From assembly GCA_016207585.1 (NCBI GenBank), contig JACQPI010000238.1, positions 1-12,332 on the forward strand: DNA of 12,332 nt, in the 5' to 3' direction. This document shows, in pieces, positions 6,582-12,332 of the stretch. The translations under genes were made by a program, and so were the position numbers. Source of the stretch: Elusimicrobiota bacterium. Its GTDB lineage: Bacteria; Elusimicrobiota; Elusimicrobia; UBA1565; JACRDR01. Within the stretch, counting starts at the first letter, position 1. Every line of letters starts with the position of its first letter. Under the pieces are notes generated by a model. It had not been told where the DNA came from. It did not search any database and saw only the letters and a program-made list of their open reading frames with translations.

Positions 6582-7052
6582 TTAGTTACCGATCTCCGCC
6601 GCAATCCCAACGGGCAACCTCGCCAAGATCGTTTCCTGGGATGCCAACGGCATCGTCAAGGCGTAGCGGTCGTGCGCCGCCAAGACGAGGTCCATGGGCA
6701 CCTCGACGTCCCCGAAAACCGAGCCCCGCCAAAGCGCGGCGGCCAGCACCGCGCAGGCGCACAAGGCGGCGACAACGGCCCTTCTCCAAACGAAATTCGA
6801 CGACGCGAGGCGATCGAGCCAGCCCGTAGGCGCATCGCGCGCGCCGACCATTTCTTCCAGGGAGCGGCGCAAGGATGCCGGCATCTCGGGCGCCGCCTCG
6901 GATCGCAACCCCTCTTTGAAGCGCGCGAAAAGCCGCACCGTCGTCTTGCAGCTGCCGCAACCGCTCACGTGAGCGTCGACGCGGGCGCGCCGGGCCGGGT
7001 CCAGCTCGCCGTCCGCGTAAGCCGACAACACGTCTTCCGGTTCGCAGCTCAT
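6582..7052 (-). CDS. Membrane anti-sigma factor with zinc finger (ZAS type)
   Basis: This 156-residue protein has a cytoplasmic zinc-binding anti-sigma domain (residues 1-60). H28, C32 and C35 form the H-x3-C-x2-C motif in AHVSGCGSC, and C3 may be the fourth ligand. One transmembrane helix follows (about 93-110, RRAVVAALCACAVLAAALW), then a short periplasmic tail of about 45 residues. It would hold the upstream ECF sigma factor inactive at the membrane. Its ATG overlaps the sigma stop as ATGA and has a strong AAGGAGG six bases upstream, which rules out the longer in-frame start at 7190. The tail is the likely contact for the RseB-like protein encoded next. Confidence 0.92.
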   Translation of the reverse strand: MSCEPEDVLSAYADGELDPARRARVDAHVSGCGSCKTTVRLFARFKEGLRSEAAPEMPASLRRSLEEMVGARDAPTGWLDRLASSNFVWRRAVVAALCACAVLAAALWRGSVFGDVEVPMDLVLAAHDRYALTMPLASQETILARLPVGIAAEIGN

Positions 7053-7612
7053 GGCCGGCCTCCTTCCTCGGTTTCCAACAAGCGCCGCCTGAGCGCCGCG
7101 CGCCCGCGACTGATCCTGGAACGGACCGTGCCGATCGGCGCGTCCACGATTCTCGAAATCTCTTCGTAGCTCATTCCTTCCATATCGCACATCACGAGGG
7201 CGGAGCGAAACTCATAGTCCAAGCGGTTCAAGGCCTCTCTCAGTCTCCCGATATCCTCCTCGCGCTCCAAACGGTCCAAGAGCGCCTCGCGCCGATCCGC
7301 GAGAGTATCCTCCAAAGCCGCCTCATCGCCGTCATCCCCCTGCAGGCGGACATGCAAGGAAACGTAGTGATGCCGCTCGTAACGCTTGGCCCCATCCAGG
7401 AACACATGCCTCAGGATCGAAAAGAACCAATTCTCCAGCGGTTGCCGGGCGTCATACGTTTCCCAGGACCGCAGCACGCGGCGGTACGCCTCCTGGACGA
7501 GGTCCCGGGCATCCTCGACGTTCGAGGTCAGCCGGTAGGCGAAGCGGAACGCCCTTTCCCCGTAGTCGCACACCAGCCGTTCCACGTCCCGCGCCCTGTC
7601 GGCTTGGACCAC
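7049..7612 (-). CDS. ECF-family RNA polymerase sigma factor
   Basis: At 187 residues this is a typical group 4 sigma factor. Region 2 covers about 12-80, with DARDLVQEAYRRVLRSW (34-50) and NWFFSILRHVFLD (61-73). Region 4 covers about 122-180, with the helix-turn-helix MSYEEISRIVDAPIGTVRSR (147-166). It directs RNA polymerase to a small regulon; its partner genes point to envelope stress. The start is GTG at 7612, the only plausible one after an in-frame TGA at 7616-7618. A purine-rich GGGGATGGGGGTGAGG lies just upstream. The ECF promoter 21 bases upstream of the start suggests autoregulation. The acidic stretch at 92-105 lies in the linker between the two regions. Confidence 0.96.
   Translation of the reverse strand: MVQADRARDVERLVCDYGERAFRFAYRLTSNVEDARDLVQEAYRRVLRSWETYDARQPLENWFFSILRHVFLDGAKRYERHHYVSLHVRLQGDDGDEAALEDTLADRREALLDRLEREEDIGRLREALNRLDYEFRSALVMCDMEGMSYEEISRIVDAPIGTVRSRISRGRAALRRRLLETEEGGRP
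7059..7065 (-). promoter_or_regulatory. Ribosome binding site deciding the anti-sigma start
   Basis: AAGGAGG on the minus strand lies six bases before the ATG at 7052, inside the end of the sigma gene. It fixes the anti-sigma start and would let the anti-sigma factor be made efficiently alongside sigma. Confidence 0.8.
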
Positions 7613-7632
7613 GCCTCACCCCCATCCCCATG

Positions 7633-7657
7633 TACGACCCAGACCCCATTTAGTTCC
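7633..7657 (-). promoter_or_regulatory. ECF-type promoter of the sigma factor operon
   Basis: On the minus strand GGAAC (7657-7653) is followed by a 16-base spacer and CGTA (7636-7633). GGAAC with CGT about 16 bases on is the general pattern for ECF sigma factors such as sigma-E and sigma-W. It lies in the 51-bp gap after the hydrolase stop and just before the sigma gene, where an autoregulatory promoter is expected. Transcription would begin near 7627, giving a leader of about 15 bases. Confidence 0.65.
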
Positions 7658-7663
7658 CGCCGG

Positions 7664-8533
7664 TCAGATTTCGACGTCCAGCCCGTCCCCGGCCATGATG
7701 CAGTCCATGGAAGAGCCGCTGCGCTTGAGGATCCGCCGGCAATCCTCTGCAATCGCATCCAGCTGCTCGTCGGTATGGGAAGGGTCGTGGTGGGAAATCG
7801 CAAGCCGCAAGACCCCCGCCGAAACGGCCAGCTGCACCGTATCCGTATAACGGCTATGCCCCCAGCCCTTGCGCGCGCGGTATTGCCGCTCGGTATACTG
7901 CCCGTCGCAGATCAGGAGGTCCGAGCCGCGGCAGAAATCCTCGATGGCCCGGTCCTGCCGGCGGGTCAGCTCCGAGACGCCGTTCATGGTCTGGTAGGGC
8001 TCGTGGTCGGTCAGGTAGGTCACGGACCGGCCCCCAAGGCTGAAGCGGTACGCCAAATCCATCCCCGGGTGGTTGGTGTACGCCGCGCGCACCGCGACCC
8101 CCTCGATCTCGAAAGGCTCCGCCTGGAGCTCCTTGAACCGAAGCTCGGCGCTCACGTCGCTTAAGCCCACGGGAAAGTAGTCGAAATCCATGAGCCCGCG
8201 GAAGTTTTCCTCGAAGCCCTTGCCGATCCCGCGGGGGCCGTAGATCCAGAACCCGTTCTCCTTCGCGTAGATGGGGAAAAAGAACGGGAACCCCTGGACA
8301 TGGTCCCAAGGGGTGTGGGTGATGAAGAGATGCGCCCGAACGGGCCGGCCCATGGACTCGGCCACGAGCTGATCTCCTAATTCCCGGATGCCGGTGCCCG
8401 CGTCCAGGATGAAGACGCCCCGGGCGTGCCGCAGCTCCACGCAGGACGTGTTGCCGCCGTAGCGCTGCGTCTTGGCGCCCGGCGCCGGGATGGAGCCTCG
8501 AGTCCCCCAAAAACGGACCTTGAACGCGCTCAC
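7664..8533 (-). CDS. Metallo-beta-lactamase-fold hydrolase coupled to a response regulator
   Basis: This 289-residue protein has the opening FKVRFWGTRGSIPAPG (4-19) and GGNTSCVEL (26-34) of the MBL-fold group related to cyclic-nucleotide phosphodiesterases and RNase Z. Other likely metal-site residues are D77 and H78, H155, D176 in LTDHEPY, H226 and H248 in ISHHDPSH. The usual H-x-H-x-D-H motif reads THTPWDH (72-78), so the second histidine is replaced by P75. Activity may be altered, or this may be a natural variant. The start is GTG at 8533: its GTGA overlaps the response-regulator stop. A longer in-frame start at 8713 would bury 184 bases in the regulator gene and encode a low-complexity tail. 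The substrate is unknown; the pairing suggests phospho-signal control. Confidence 0.88.
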   Translation of the reverse strand: MSAFKVRFWGTRGSIPAPGAKTQRYGGNTSCVELRHARGVFILDAGTGIRELGDQLVAESMGRPVRAHLFITHTPWDHVQGFPFFFPIYAKENGFWIYGPRGIGKGFEENFRGLMDFDYFPVGLSDVSAELRFKELQAEPFEIEGVAVRAAYTNHPGMDLAYRFSLGGRSVTYLTDHEPYQTMNGVSELTRRQDRAIEDFCRGSDLLICDGQYTERQYRARKGWGHSRYTDTVQLAVSAGVLRLAISHHDPSHTDEQLDAIAEDCRRILKRSGSSMDCIMAGDGLDVEI

Positions 8534-8904
8534 GAGGCGTTTTTCAAAAGTTCCGAGATGTTGTCCAGCAGGTCCTTGATGCCGTAGGGCTTGACCATGA
8601 AGCGGTCCGCCCCGGCCGCCGCCGCCGCCTTGCGGTCCACCTGGTAGTTCTTGGCCGTGCTGACGATGATCTTGATTCGCGCGAGTTCCGGATCCGCCCG
8701 CAGCGCCTCGCACACCGCGAAGCCGTGCATGCGGGGCATATGGAGGTCCAGCACGATCAAGTCCGGCCGGGTCGCCTTGGTGAGGTAAAGGCCCTCCTCC
8801 CCGTCTTGGGCATGGAAGACCTCGTAGCCCGCGTGCTTGAGCCCGAAGGTCAGGAAGCTGGAGACGTCGGGGTCGTCCTCGACCACGAGGATCTTATGCG
8901 CCAT
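8530..8904 (-). CDS. Single-domain response regulator (receiver only)
   Basis: This 124-residue protein is a complete CheY-like receiver domain with no output domain. The acidic pocket is D10/D11 (VVEDD), the phospho-acceptor D53 (VLDLHMP), the switch residue S82 (IIVST) and the conserved K105 (MVKPYG). It would be phosphorylated by a histidine kinase, which is not encoded in this window. Its stop overlaps the start of the hydrolase gene by four bases, so the two are almost certainly co-translated and may act together. It diverges from groES across a 229-bp spacer. The ATG has no Shine-Dalgarno, and a -10 box lies nine bases upstream. Confidence 0.95.
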   Translation of the reverse strand: MAHKILVVEDDPDVSSFLTFGLKHAGYEVFHAQDGEEGLYLTKATRPDLIVLDLHMPRMHGFAVCEALRADPELARIKIIVSTAKNYQVDRKAAAAAGADRFMVKPYGIKDLLDNISELLKNAS

Positions 8905-8913
8905 GTACGAGGT

Positions 8914-8922
8914 AGTTTAGCA
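8914..8922 (-). promoter_or_regulatory. Candidate extended -10 promoter of the response-regulator operon
   Basis: The minus strand reads TGC followed by TAAACT (8919-8914), five of six matching TATAAT, with a TGn extension. Nine bases separate it from the ATG at 8904, so the leader would be only one to three bases. The -35 region is a T-rich tract with no good hexamer. Confidence 0.45.
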
Positions 8923-9014
8923 AAGGAAAGCGATAAAAAGAAAACGAACGGCGCAGAGAGGATGCGAACCGCCCGAGCCCATGCCGATTCAGGTCCTTCG
9001 CCCGCGAATCATAA

Positions 9015-9041
9015 TTGGCACTCGCGCGGCCTTATTGACAA
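9015..9041 (+). promoter_or_regulatory. Possible second, very degenerate CIRCE upstream of groES
   Basis: TTGGCACTC (9015-9023) matches the left CIRCE arm at eight of nine positions. Nine bases on, TATTGACAA (9033-9041) matches the right arm at only five of nine, and it overlaps the -35 box. It may be a decayed operator half or chance. Confidence 0.25.
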
Positions 9042-9064
9042 CTTTGAACACTTTTCGCTATAAT
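9035..9064 (+). promoter_or_regulatory. Sigma-70-type promoter of groESL
   Basis: A perfect TTGACA (9035-9040) and a perfect TATAAT (9059-9064) are separated by 18 bases. Transcription would start near 9071, inside the CIRCE operator, leaving a leader of about 63 bases that ends in AAGGAGG. It is the strongest promoter in the window. Confidence 0.9.
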
Positions 9065-9090
9065 TAGCAGTCGCAGCATGAGATTGCCAA
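9064..9090 (+). promoter_or_regulatory. CIRCE operator (HrcA binding site), degenerate
   Basis: TTAGCAGTC (9064-9072), nine bases, then GATTGCCAA (9082-9090). Against the consensus TTAGCACTC-N9-GAGTGCTAA this is eight of nine and seven of nine, with exact spacing. It starts at the last base of the -10 box and covers the predicted start site, as expected for repression by HrcA. No hrcA gene is in the window. Confidence 0.8.
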
Positions 9091-9133
9091 CTGCGACTGC
9101 CGTCCCAAATTAAGGTCAACAAGGAGGAAGGTC

Positions 9134-9448
9134 ATGGCTGAAGCGACACTGACGAAAGTGCAGATACAACCGCTCGGCGACCGGGTGCTGGTTCGCCCCG
9201 TCGAGCAGAAGGAAGTCAAGAAAAGCGGAATCATCATCCCCGATACGGCGAAAGAGAAGCCCCAGGAAGGCGAGATCATCGCGGCCGGAAAGGGCAAAGT
9301 GAACGACGAGGGGAAGGTGATCCCCATCGAAGTAAAGAAGGGCGACCGGATCCTTTTCGGCAAATATTCCGGAACGGAAATCGAGATCGACGGACAGGAA
9401 CACCTCATCATGCACCAAGAGGACATCCTGGGCATCCTGCATAAATAA
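9134..9448 (+). CDS. groES: Co-chaperonin GroES (Hsp10)
   Basis: This 104-residue protein is the GroEL lid; it caps the chaperonin ring as a heptamer in the cytoplasm. IQPLGDRVLVRPVE (11-24) opens the beta-barrel, the mobile loop that touches GroEL is around KKSGIIIPDTAKEKPQEG (29-46), and the closing YSGTEIEIDGQEHLIMHQEDILGIL (78-102) is standard. It is a few residues longer than the usual 95-97 because of an extended N-terminus (MAEATLTK). The start is well fixed by AAGGAGG (9121-9127) six bases upstream. groEL follows after 23 bases in the same operon, under the CIRCE-controlled promoter. Confidence 0.98.
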   Translation: MAEATLTKVQIQPLGDRVLVRPVEQKEVKKSGIIIPDTAKEKPQEGEIIAAGKGKVNDEGKVIPIEVKKGDRILFGKYSGTEIEIDGQEHLIMHQEDILGILHK

Positions 9449-9471
9449 CTACTATTAAGGAGGACACACAC

Positions 9472-11094
9472 ATGGCAAAGCAGATCGCATTCGAGGACGC
9501 CGCGCGGCGCAAGCTGAAGGCGGGCGCCGACAAAATGGCGGACGCCATCCGCGTCACCTTGGGACCCAAGGGCCGCACGGTCGTCCTAGAGAAGAAATGG
9601 GGATCGCCCAGCATCGTCGACGACGGCGTGACGATCGCCAAGGAGATCGAACTTCAGGACCCGCTCGAGAACATGGGCGCGCAACTCCTGAAAGAAGTCG
9701 CCTCCAAGACCAACGACGTCGCCGGGGACGGCACCACGACAGCGACGGTCCTGGCGCAGGCGATGATCCAGGAAGGCATGCGCAATATCACGGCCGGCGC
9801 CAACGCCATCCATGTCCGCCGCGGCATTCAGAAGGCGGTGCAGTCCGTCGTCAACGAGATCAAAAAGGTCTCCAAGCCGGTCAAAACCAAGGAAGAGAAG
9901 GCGCAGGTCGCGACCATCTCGGCCAACGACCGCAAGATCGGCGACCTGATCGCTGAGGCGATGGAGAAGGTCGGCCACGAGGGCGTCATCACGGTCGAGG
10001 AAGGCAAGACGGCCGAGACGACCCTGGAGGTCGTCGAGCGGATGCAGTTCGACCGCGGCTGGGTCTCCCCGTATTTCGTCAGCGACTCCGAGCGCATGGA
10101 GGCGATCCTGGAAGACGCCTACGTCATCATCACCGACAAGAAGATCTCGGCGATGAACGACCTCCTGCCACTCTTGGAGAAGATCGCCCAGACCGGACGT
10201 GCGTTTCTACTGATCGCGGAAGACATCGAGGGCGAGGCTCTGGCGACTCTGGTCGTCAACAAGCTCCGCGGCACCTTGAAGTGCGCCGCGGTCAAGGCCC
10301 CCGGCTTCGGCGATCGCCGCAAGGACCTCCTGCAGGATGTCGCCACCCTCACGGGCGGGCGCGTCGTCAGCGAGGAGCTGGGACTCAAACTGGATAAGGC
10401 CGGCGTCGACACGCTCGGCCGCGCCAAGCGGGTCGTGATCGACAAGGAAAACACGACCATCGTCGGCGGGGCCGGCGATAAGACGGAAATCAAACGCCGG
10501 GCCGACGCGATCCGCGCCCAGATCAAGGAGACGACCTCCGACTACGACCGCGAGAAGCTCGAGGAGAGGCTCGCCAAGCTCGCGGGCGGCGTGGCGGTCG
10601 TCAACGTCGGGGCCGCGACCGAGACGGAGCTCAAGGCCAAGAAATCGAAGGTCGAGGACGCCCGAAACGCCACCAAGGCGGCCGTTGAAGAGGGCATCGT
10701 GGCCGGAGGCGGGGTCGCCCTCCTGCGCGCCGCGAAAGGGCTCGACAAGCTCAAGGGCGAGGATGACGACGAGACGACCGGAATCCGGATCGTCAGAAAG
10801 TCCCTGGAAGCCCCGATCCGGCAGCTCGCCACCAACTCCGGCGTCGATGCCGCGGTCGTGGTGGACAAGGTGCTGTCTTTGGGAGACTCCTGGGGCTTCA
10901 ACGCCGAGTCCGGCGAGTACGTCGACCTCGTCAAGGCCGGCATCGTCGATCCCGCGAAGGTGGTGCGCTCCGCCCTGGAGAACGCCGCCTCGATCGCCGG
11001 GACGCTGCTCACCACCGAGGCGCTGGTCGCGGACATTCCGGAGAAGAAGGAGAAGGAGCCCGCGCACGGCCACGGCGGACCGGAAGACTATTAA
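9472..11094 (+). CDS. groEL: Chaperonin GroEL (Hsp60)
   Basis: This 540-residue chaperonin subunit builds the double-ring ATP-driven folding chamber. The ATP-site stretch VAGDGTTTATV (83-93) holds D86, the equivalent of E. coli D87. The apical domain covers roughly 190-370 (YFVSD, KAPGFGDRR at 275-283). D396 in SKVEDARNAT matches the catalytic D398, and AAVEEGIVAGGG (403-414) is the family signature. The C-terminal tail ends AHGHGGPEDY, without the Gly-Gly-Met repeats common in other GroELs. AAGGAGG (9457-9463) lies eight bases before the ATG. Codon use looks ordinary beside its neighbours, and it is the only groEL here. Confidence 0.99.
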   Translation: MAKQIAFEDAARRKLKAGADKMADAIRVTLGPKGRTVVLEKKWGSPSIVDDGVTIAKEIELQDPLENMGAQLLKEVASKTNDVAGDGTTTATVLAQAMIQEGMRNITAGANAIHVRRGIQKAVQSVVNEIKKVSKPVKTKEEKAQVATISANDRKIGDLIAEAMEKVGHEGVITVEEGKTAETTLEVVERMQFDRGWVSPYFVSDSERMEAILEDAYVIITDKKISAMNDLLPLLEKIAQTGRAFLLIAEDIEGEALATLVVNKLRGTLKCAAVKAPGFGDRRKDLLQDVATLTGGRVVSEELGLKLDKAGVDTLGRAKRVVIDKENTTIVGGAGDKTEIKRRADAIRAQIKETTSDYDREKLEERLAKLAGGVAVVNVGAATETELKAKKSKVEDARNATKAAVEEGIVAGGGVALLRAAKGLDKLKGEDDDETTGIRIVRKSLEAPIRQLATNSGVDAAVVVDKVLSLGDSWGFNAESGEYVDLVKAGIVDPAKVVRSALENAASIAGTLLTTEALVADIPEKKEKEPAHGHGGPEDY

Positions 11095-11139
11095 TTCAGA
11101 CCCGGCCGGAGCGGGCGAGAGCCGGTTTCGGCCGGCCTA

Positions 11140-11179
11140 AAAACCGGCGCAGGGAGTTTTCCCTGCGCCGGTTTTATTT
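11140..11179 (+). terminator. Strong rho-independent terminator of groESL, probably bidirectional
   Basis: A perfect 16-bp stem (11140-11155 with 11160-11175, arms beginning AAAACCGGCGCAGG) encloses a 4-base loop GTTT. T-rich sequence follows, and five A residues precede the stem, so it can also end transcripts from the opposing L,D-transpeptidase-like gene. It lies 45 bases past the groEL stop. Confidence 0.93.
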
Positions 11180-11180
11180 G

Positions 11181-11302
11181 ATCTTGAGCCCCCGGGGCCG
11201 GGCCGGAGGTATCGCGTCGGCGGGCGGCGCCGCGGCGCAGGCGCCGCTCACTGCGCAGGCCGTGGCGGCATTTAACCGATATCCTTGCCGTCGGTCCCGC
11301 GG
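11181..11302. other. Short intergenic spacer with GC-rich hairpin
   Basis: This spacer separates the groESL terminator from the end of the L,D-transpeptidase-like gene. It holds an 8-bp-arm inverted repeat, GCGGCGCC (11224-11231) with GGCGCCGC (11240-11247), with no T-tract on either strand. I see no gene in it. Confidence 0.5.
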
Positions 11303-12268
11303 CTACTTATCCAGTTCCCGGACGTCGAGCTGCACGACGCGCTTCTTCGCTCTCTGCCCGTCGATGAAAGCGTTGAGGAGGCGCAGACAATCCGGATGAA
11401 GTTTGACGCAGCCCTGCGTGTCGCGAAATAGGAAATTGCGAAACTCGTCTTTGGCGGAAAGACGCGAGTCGGCTGCGGTTTGCGGGTCGTCCCAACGATC
11501 CGTGTGGATGGCGGTGCCGAACTTGCCGAATGGGCCGAAGTAGTAGCGAGGGTTGGCCCGCAGTTGGTCTGGGTCCTTCTTGACTCCCGGCCGCTCGTAG
11601 ACCGGAAAATCCGCGCCTTGCGACTGGGGTTGGTAGCGCTCCGACCAGAGCATGTCGACCGGCACCACCTTCGCGTAGCGGGGATCGCGCGGATACCAGG
11701 TCTTCGAGACGCCGGAGAAAAAAGGTTTCTTATCCTCATCGGGACTCGAGAGACGTCTTACCAGTTCCTCCTCACCCGAGAGGTCTTTGTTGAGCAAACG
11801 CAGCTTGTAGTCATCCGGCCTGATGTTTTGCAGCTCGTAGATGCCGGGGATGGTGACACCGTTTTCTTCTTCTTGCGGCGCATAGTAAATGGGAGTGCGC
11901 CGCCCGTCCGGCTCTTTGATGACCCCCCGCGTCCAGCCCGGCTTGGGGGAAAGCGCCGTCGTCCCGCGGCCCAAGGCCTCGCACTGGTGGATGCCTTTAT
12001 CGGGCCCGTTATCGAGTTCGAAGGTCAGAACCCCGGCGCGCGCGCGGTCCTTGGAAAGCAGCAGAACGGCGCGCGAGACCCGGTTGCCATCCAAGCCCGG
12101 CAGGTCATTGATCCCTAGGGCCGAGACTCTTTGACGCACGCCTGCGGTCAGCTCAGCGCGCAATGAGGTCCGGCCGACCGACGGAAAAGGGTCGGGCCAG
12201 AGATCGGCCGAAAGTTTAGCGAAGCTCATTGAGGTAAAGAAGACGCCGAGGATTGCCTTGGCCGACAT
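11303..12268 (-). CDS. L,D-transpeptidase-like (YkuD-type) exported protein with variant motif
   Basis: This 321-residue protein has an N-terminal signal-like segment (MSAKAILGVFFTSMSFA) and a C-terminal region resembling the YkuD catalytic core: GKFGTAIHTD (248-257), then FRDTQGCVKLHPDCLRLLN (281-299). In L,D-transpeptidases, a catalytic cysteine in S-H-G-C forms 3-3 peptidoglycan crosslinks or attaches proteins to the wall. Here the motif reads T284-Q-G-C287 with an upstream H255, so the cysteine is kept but the histidine beside it is glutamine. Residues 60-240 do not match a domain I know; YYFGPFGKF directly precedes the core. The ATG is preceded by a promoter whose -10 ends six bases upstream, so the mRNA is probably leaderless. 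Family assignment is good; activity is uncertain. Confidence 0.75.
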   Translation of the reverse strand: MSAKAILGVFFTSMSFAKLSADLWPDPFPSVGRTSLRAELTAGVRQRVSALGINDLPGLDGNRVSRAVLLLSKDRARAGVLTFELDNGPDKGIHQCEALGRGTTALSPKPGWTRGVIKEPDGRRTPIYYAPQEEENGVTIPGIYELQNIRPDDYKLRLLNKDLSGEEELVRRLSSPDEDKKPFFSGVSKTWYPRDPRYAKVVPVDMLWSERYQPQSQGADFPVYERPGVKKDPDQLRANPRYYFGPFGKFGTAIHTDRWDDPQTAADSRLSAKDEFRNFLFRDTQGCVKLHPDCLRLLNAFIDGQRAKKRVVQLDVRELDK

Positions 12269-12274
12269 GAGGGC

Positions 12275-12303
12275 AGTATATAACGGCGCGCTCGGACGGT
12301 CAA
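12275..12303 (-). promoter_or_regulatory. Sigma-70-type promoter giving a probable leaderless mRNA
   Basis: On the minus strand TTGACC (12303-12298), a 17-base spacer and TATACT (12280-12275) make a good promoter, each hexamer matching at five of six. Six bases (GCCCTC) separate the -10 from the ATG at 12268, so the expected start site is the A of the ATG. Confidence 0.7.
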
Positions 12304-12332
12304 CAGGTTTTAGTAAGAAGAAAAAACGGCAC

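Noticed and set aside
8531..8556. GGAACTT with CGTG 15 bases on, resembling an ECF promoter
   Set aside because: It lies at the end of the response-regulator gene and its -10 part coincides with the hydrolase start codon, leaving no sensible transcript start for that gene.
8534..8713. Longer N-terminus for the metallo-beta-lactamase-fold protein
   Set aside because: It would lie wholly within the response-regulator gene and encode a Gly/Gln-rich low-complexity tail; the GTGA overlap gives a natural start.
8950..8990. GGTTCGCATCC on the minus strand, resembling a tRNA T-loop
   Set aside because: The flanking bases do not pair as a T-stem, and no acceptor partner, D-arm or anticodon arm can be drawn.

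Overview
The window is a GC-rich, densely coded bacterial chromosome segment. It suggests a Gram-negative-type cell: there is an ECF sigma factor with a membrane zinc-finger anti-sigma factor and an RseB/MucB-like envelope protein, a lipoprotein, and a secreted L,D-transpeptidase-like protein. No ribosomal RNA or other marker fixes the taxon. The mix of a CIRCE-type groESL operon, proteins of no obvious proteobacterial type, and leaderless-looking promoters would fit an uncultured lineage such as Elusimicrobiota, but that is only an impression. I see no transposase, integrase, phage gene, tRNA or CRISPR array.

Layout. trxB (106-1038, +) converges on a long run of minus-strand genes. Read in transcription order from 8904 down, these are: a receiver-only response regulator overlapping a metallo-beta-lactamase-fold hydrolase (GTGA overlap); a 51-bp gap with an ECF-type promoter; ECF sigma factor; anti-sigma factor (ATGA overlap); RseB/MucB-like protein (2-bp gap); short RadC-like protein (ATGA overlap); a lipoprotein; a RecB/Cas4-like nuclease with its own extended -10 promoter; and an FGGY-family (glycerol kinase-like) kinase. 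Divergent from the response regulator is groES-groEL (+), with a textbook sigma-70 promoter, a degenerate CIRCE operator and a 16-bp-stem terminator. A minus-strand L,D-transpeptidase-like gene closes the window.

How the parts fit. The sigma, anti-sigma and RseB-like genes form a compact envelope-stress module that probably drives itself from the ECF promoter at 7633-7657. The RadC-like protein and the lipoprotein lie downstream and may be co-expressed. The response regulator and hydrolase look like a phospho-signal input tied to an enzymatic output. groESL is a heat-shock operon probably controlled by HrcA.

The least ordinary material is in the DNA itself. A palindromic 16-mer with an FseI-type core occurs twice in intergenic spacers, once inside a 110-bp nested inverted-repeat unit. 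A 50-bp run of three abutting palindromes lies in frame inside the lipoprotein gene. The nuclease gene carries a repeat-built linker. Three genes have -10 boxes only 6 to 9 bases from the start codon, which predicts leaderless or nearly leaderless mRNAs. Two enzymes (the hydrolase and the L,D-transpeptidase-like protein) have a changed residue in a signature motif, and the kinase has Ser where glycerol kinase has its substrate-binding Glu.
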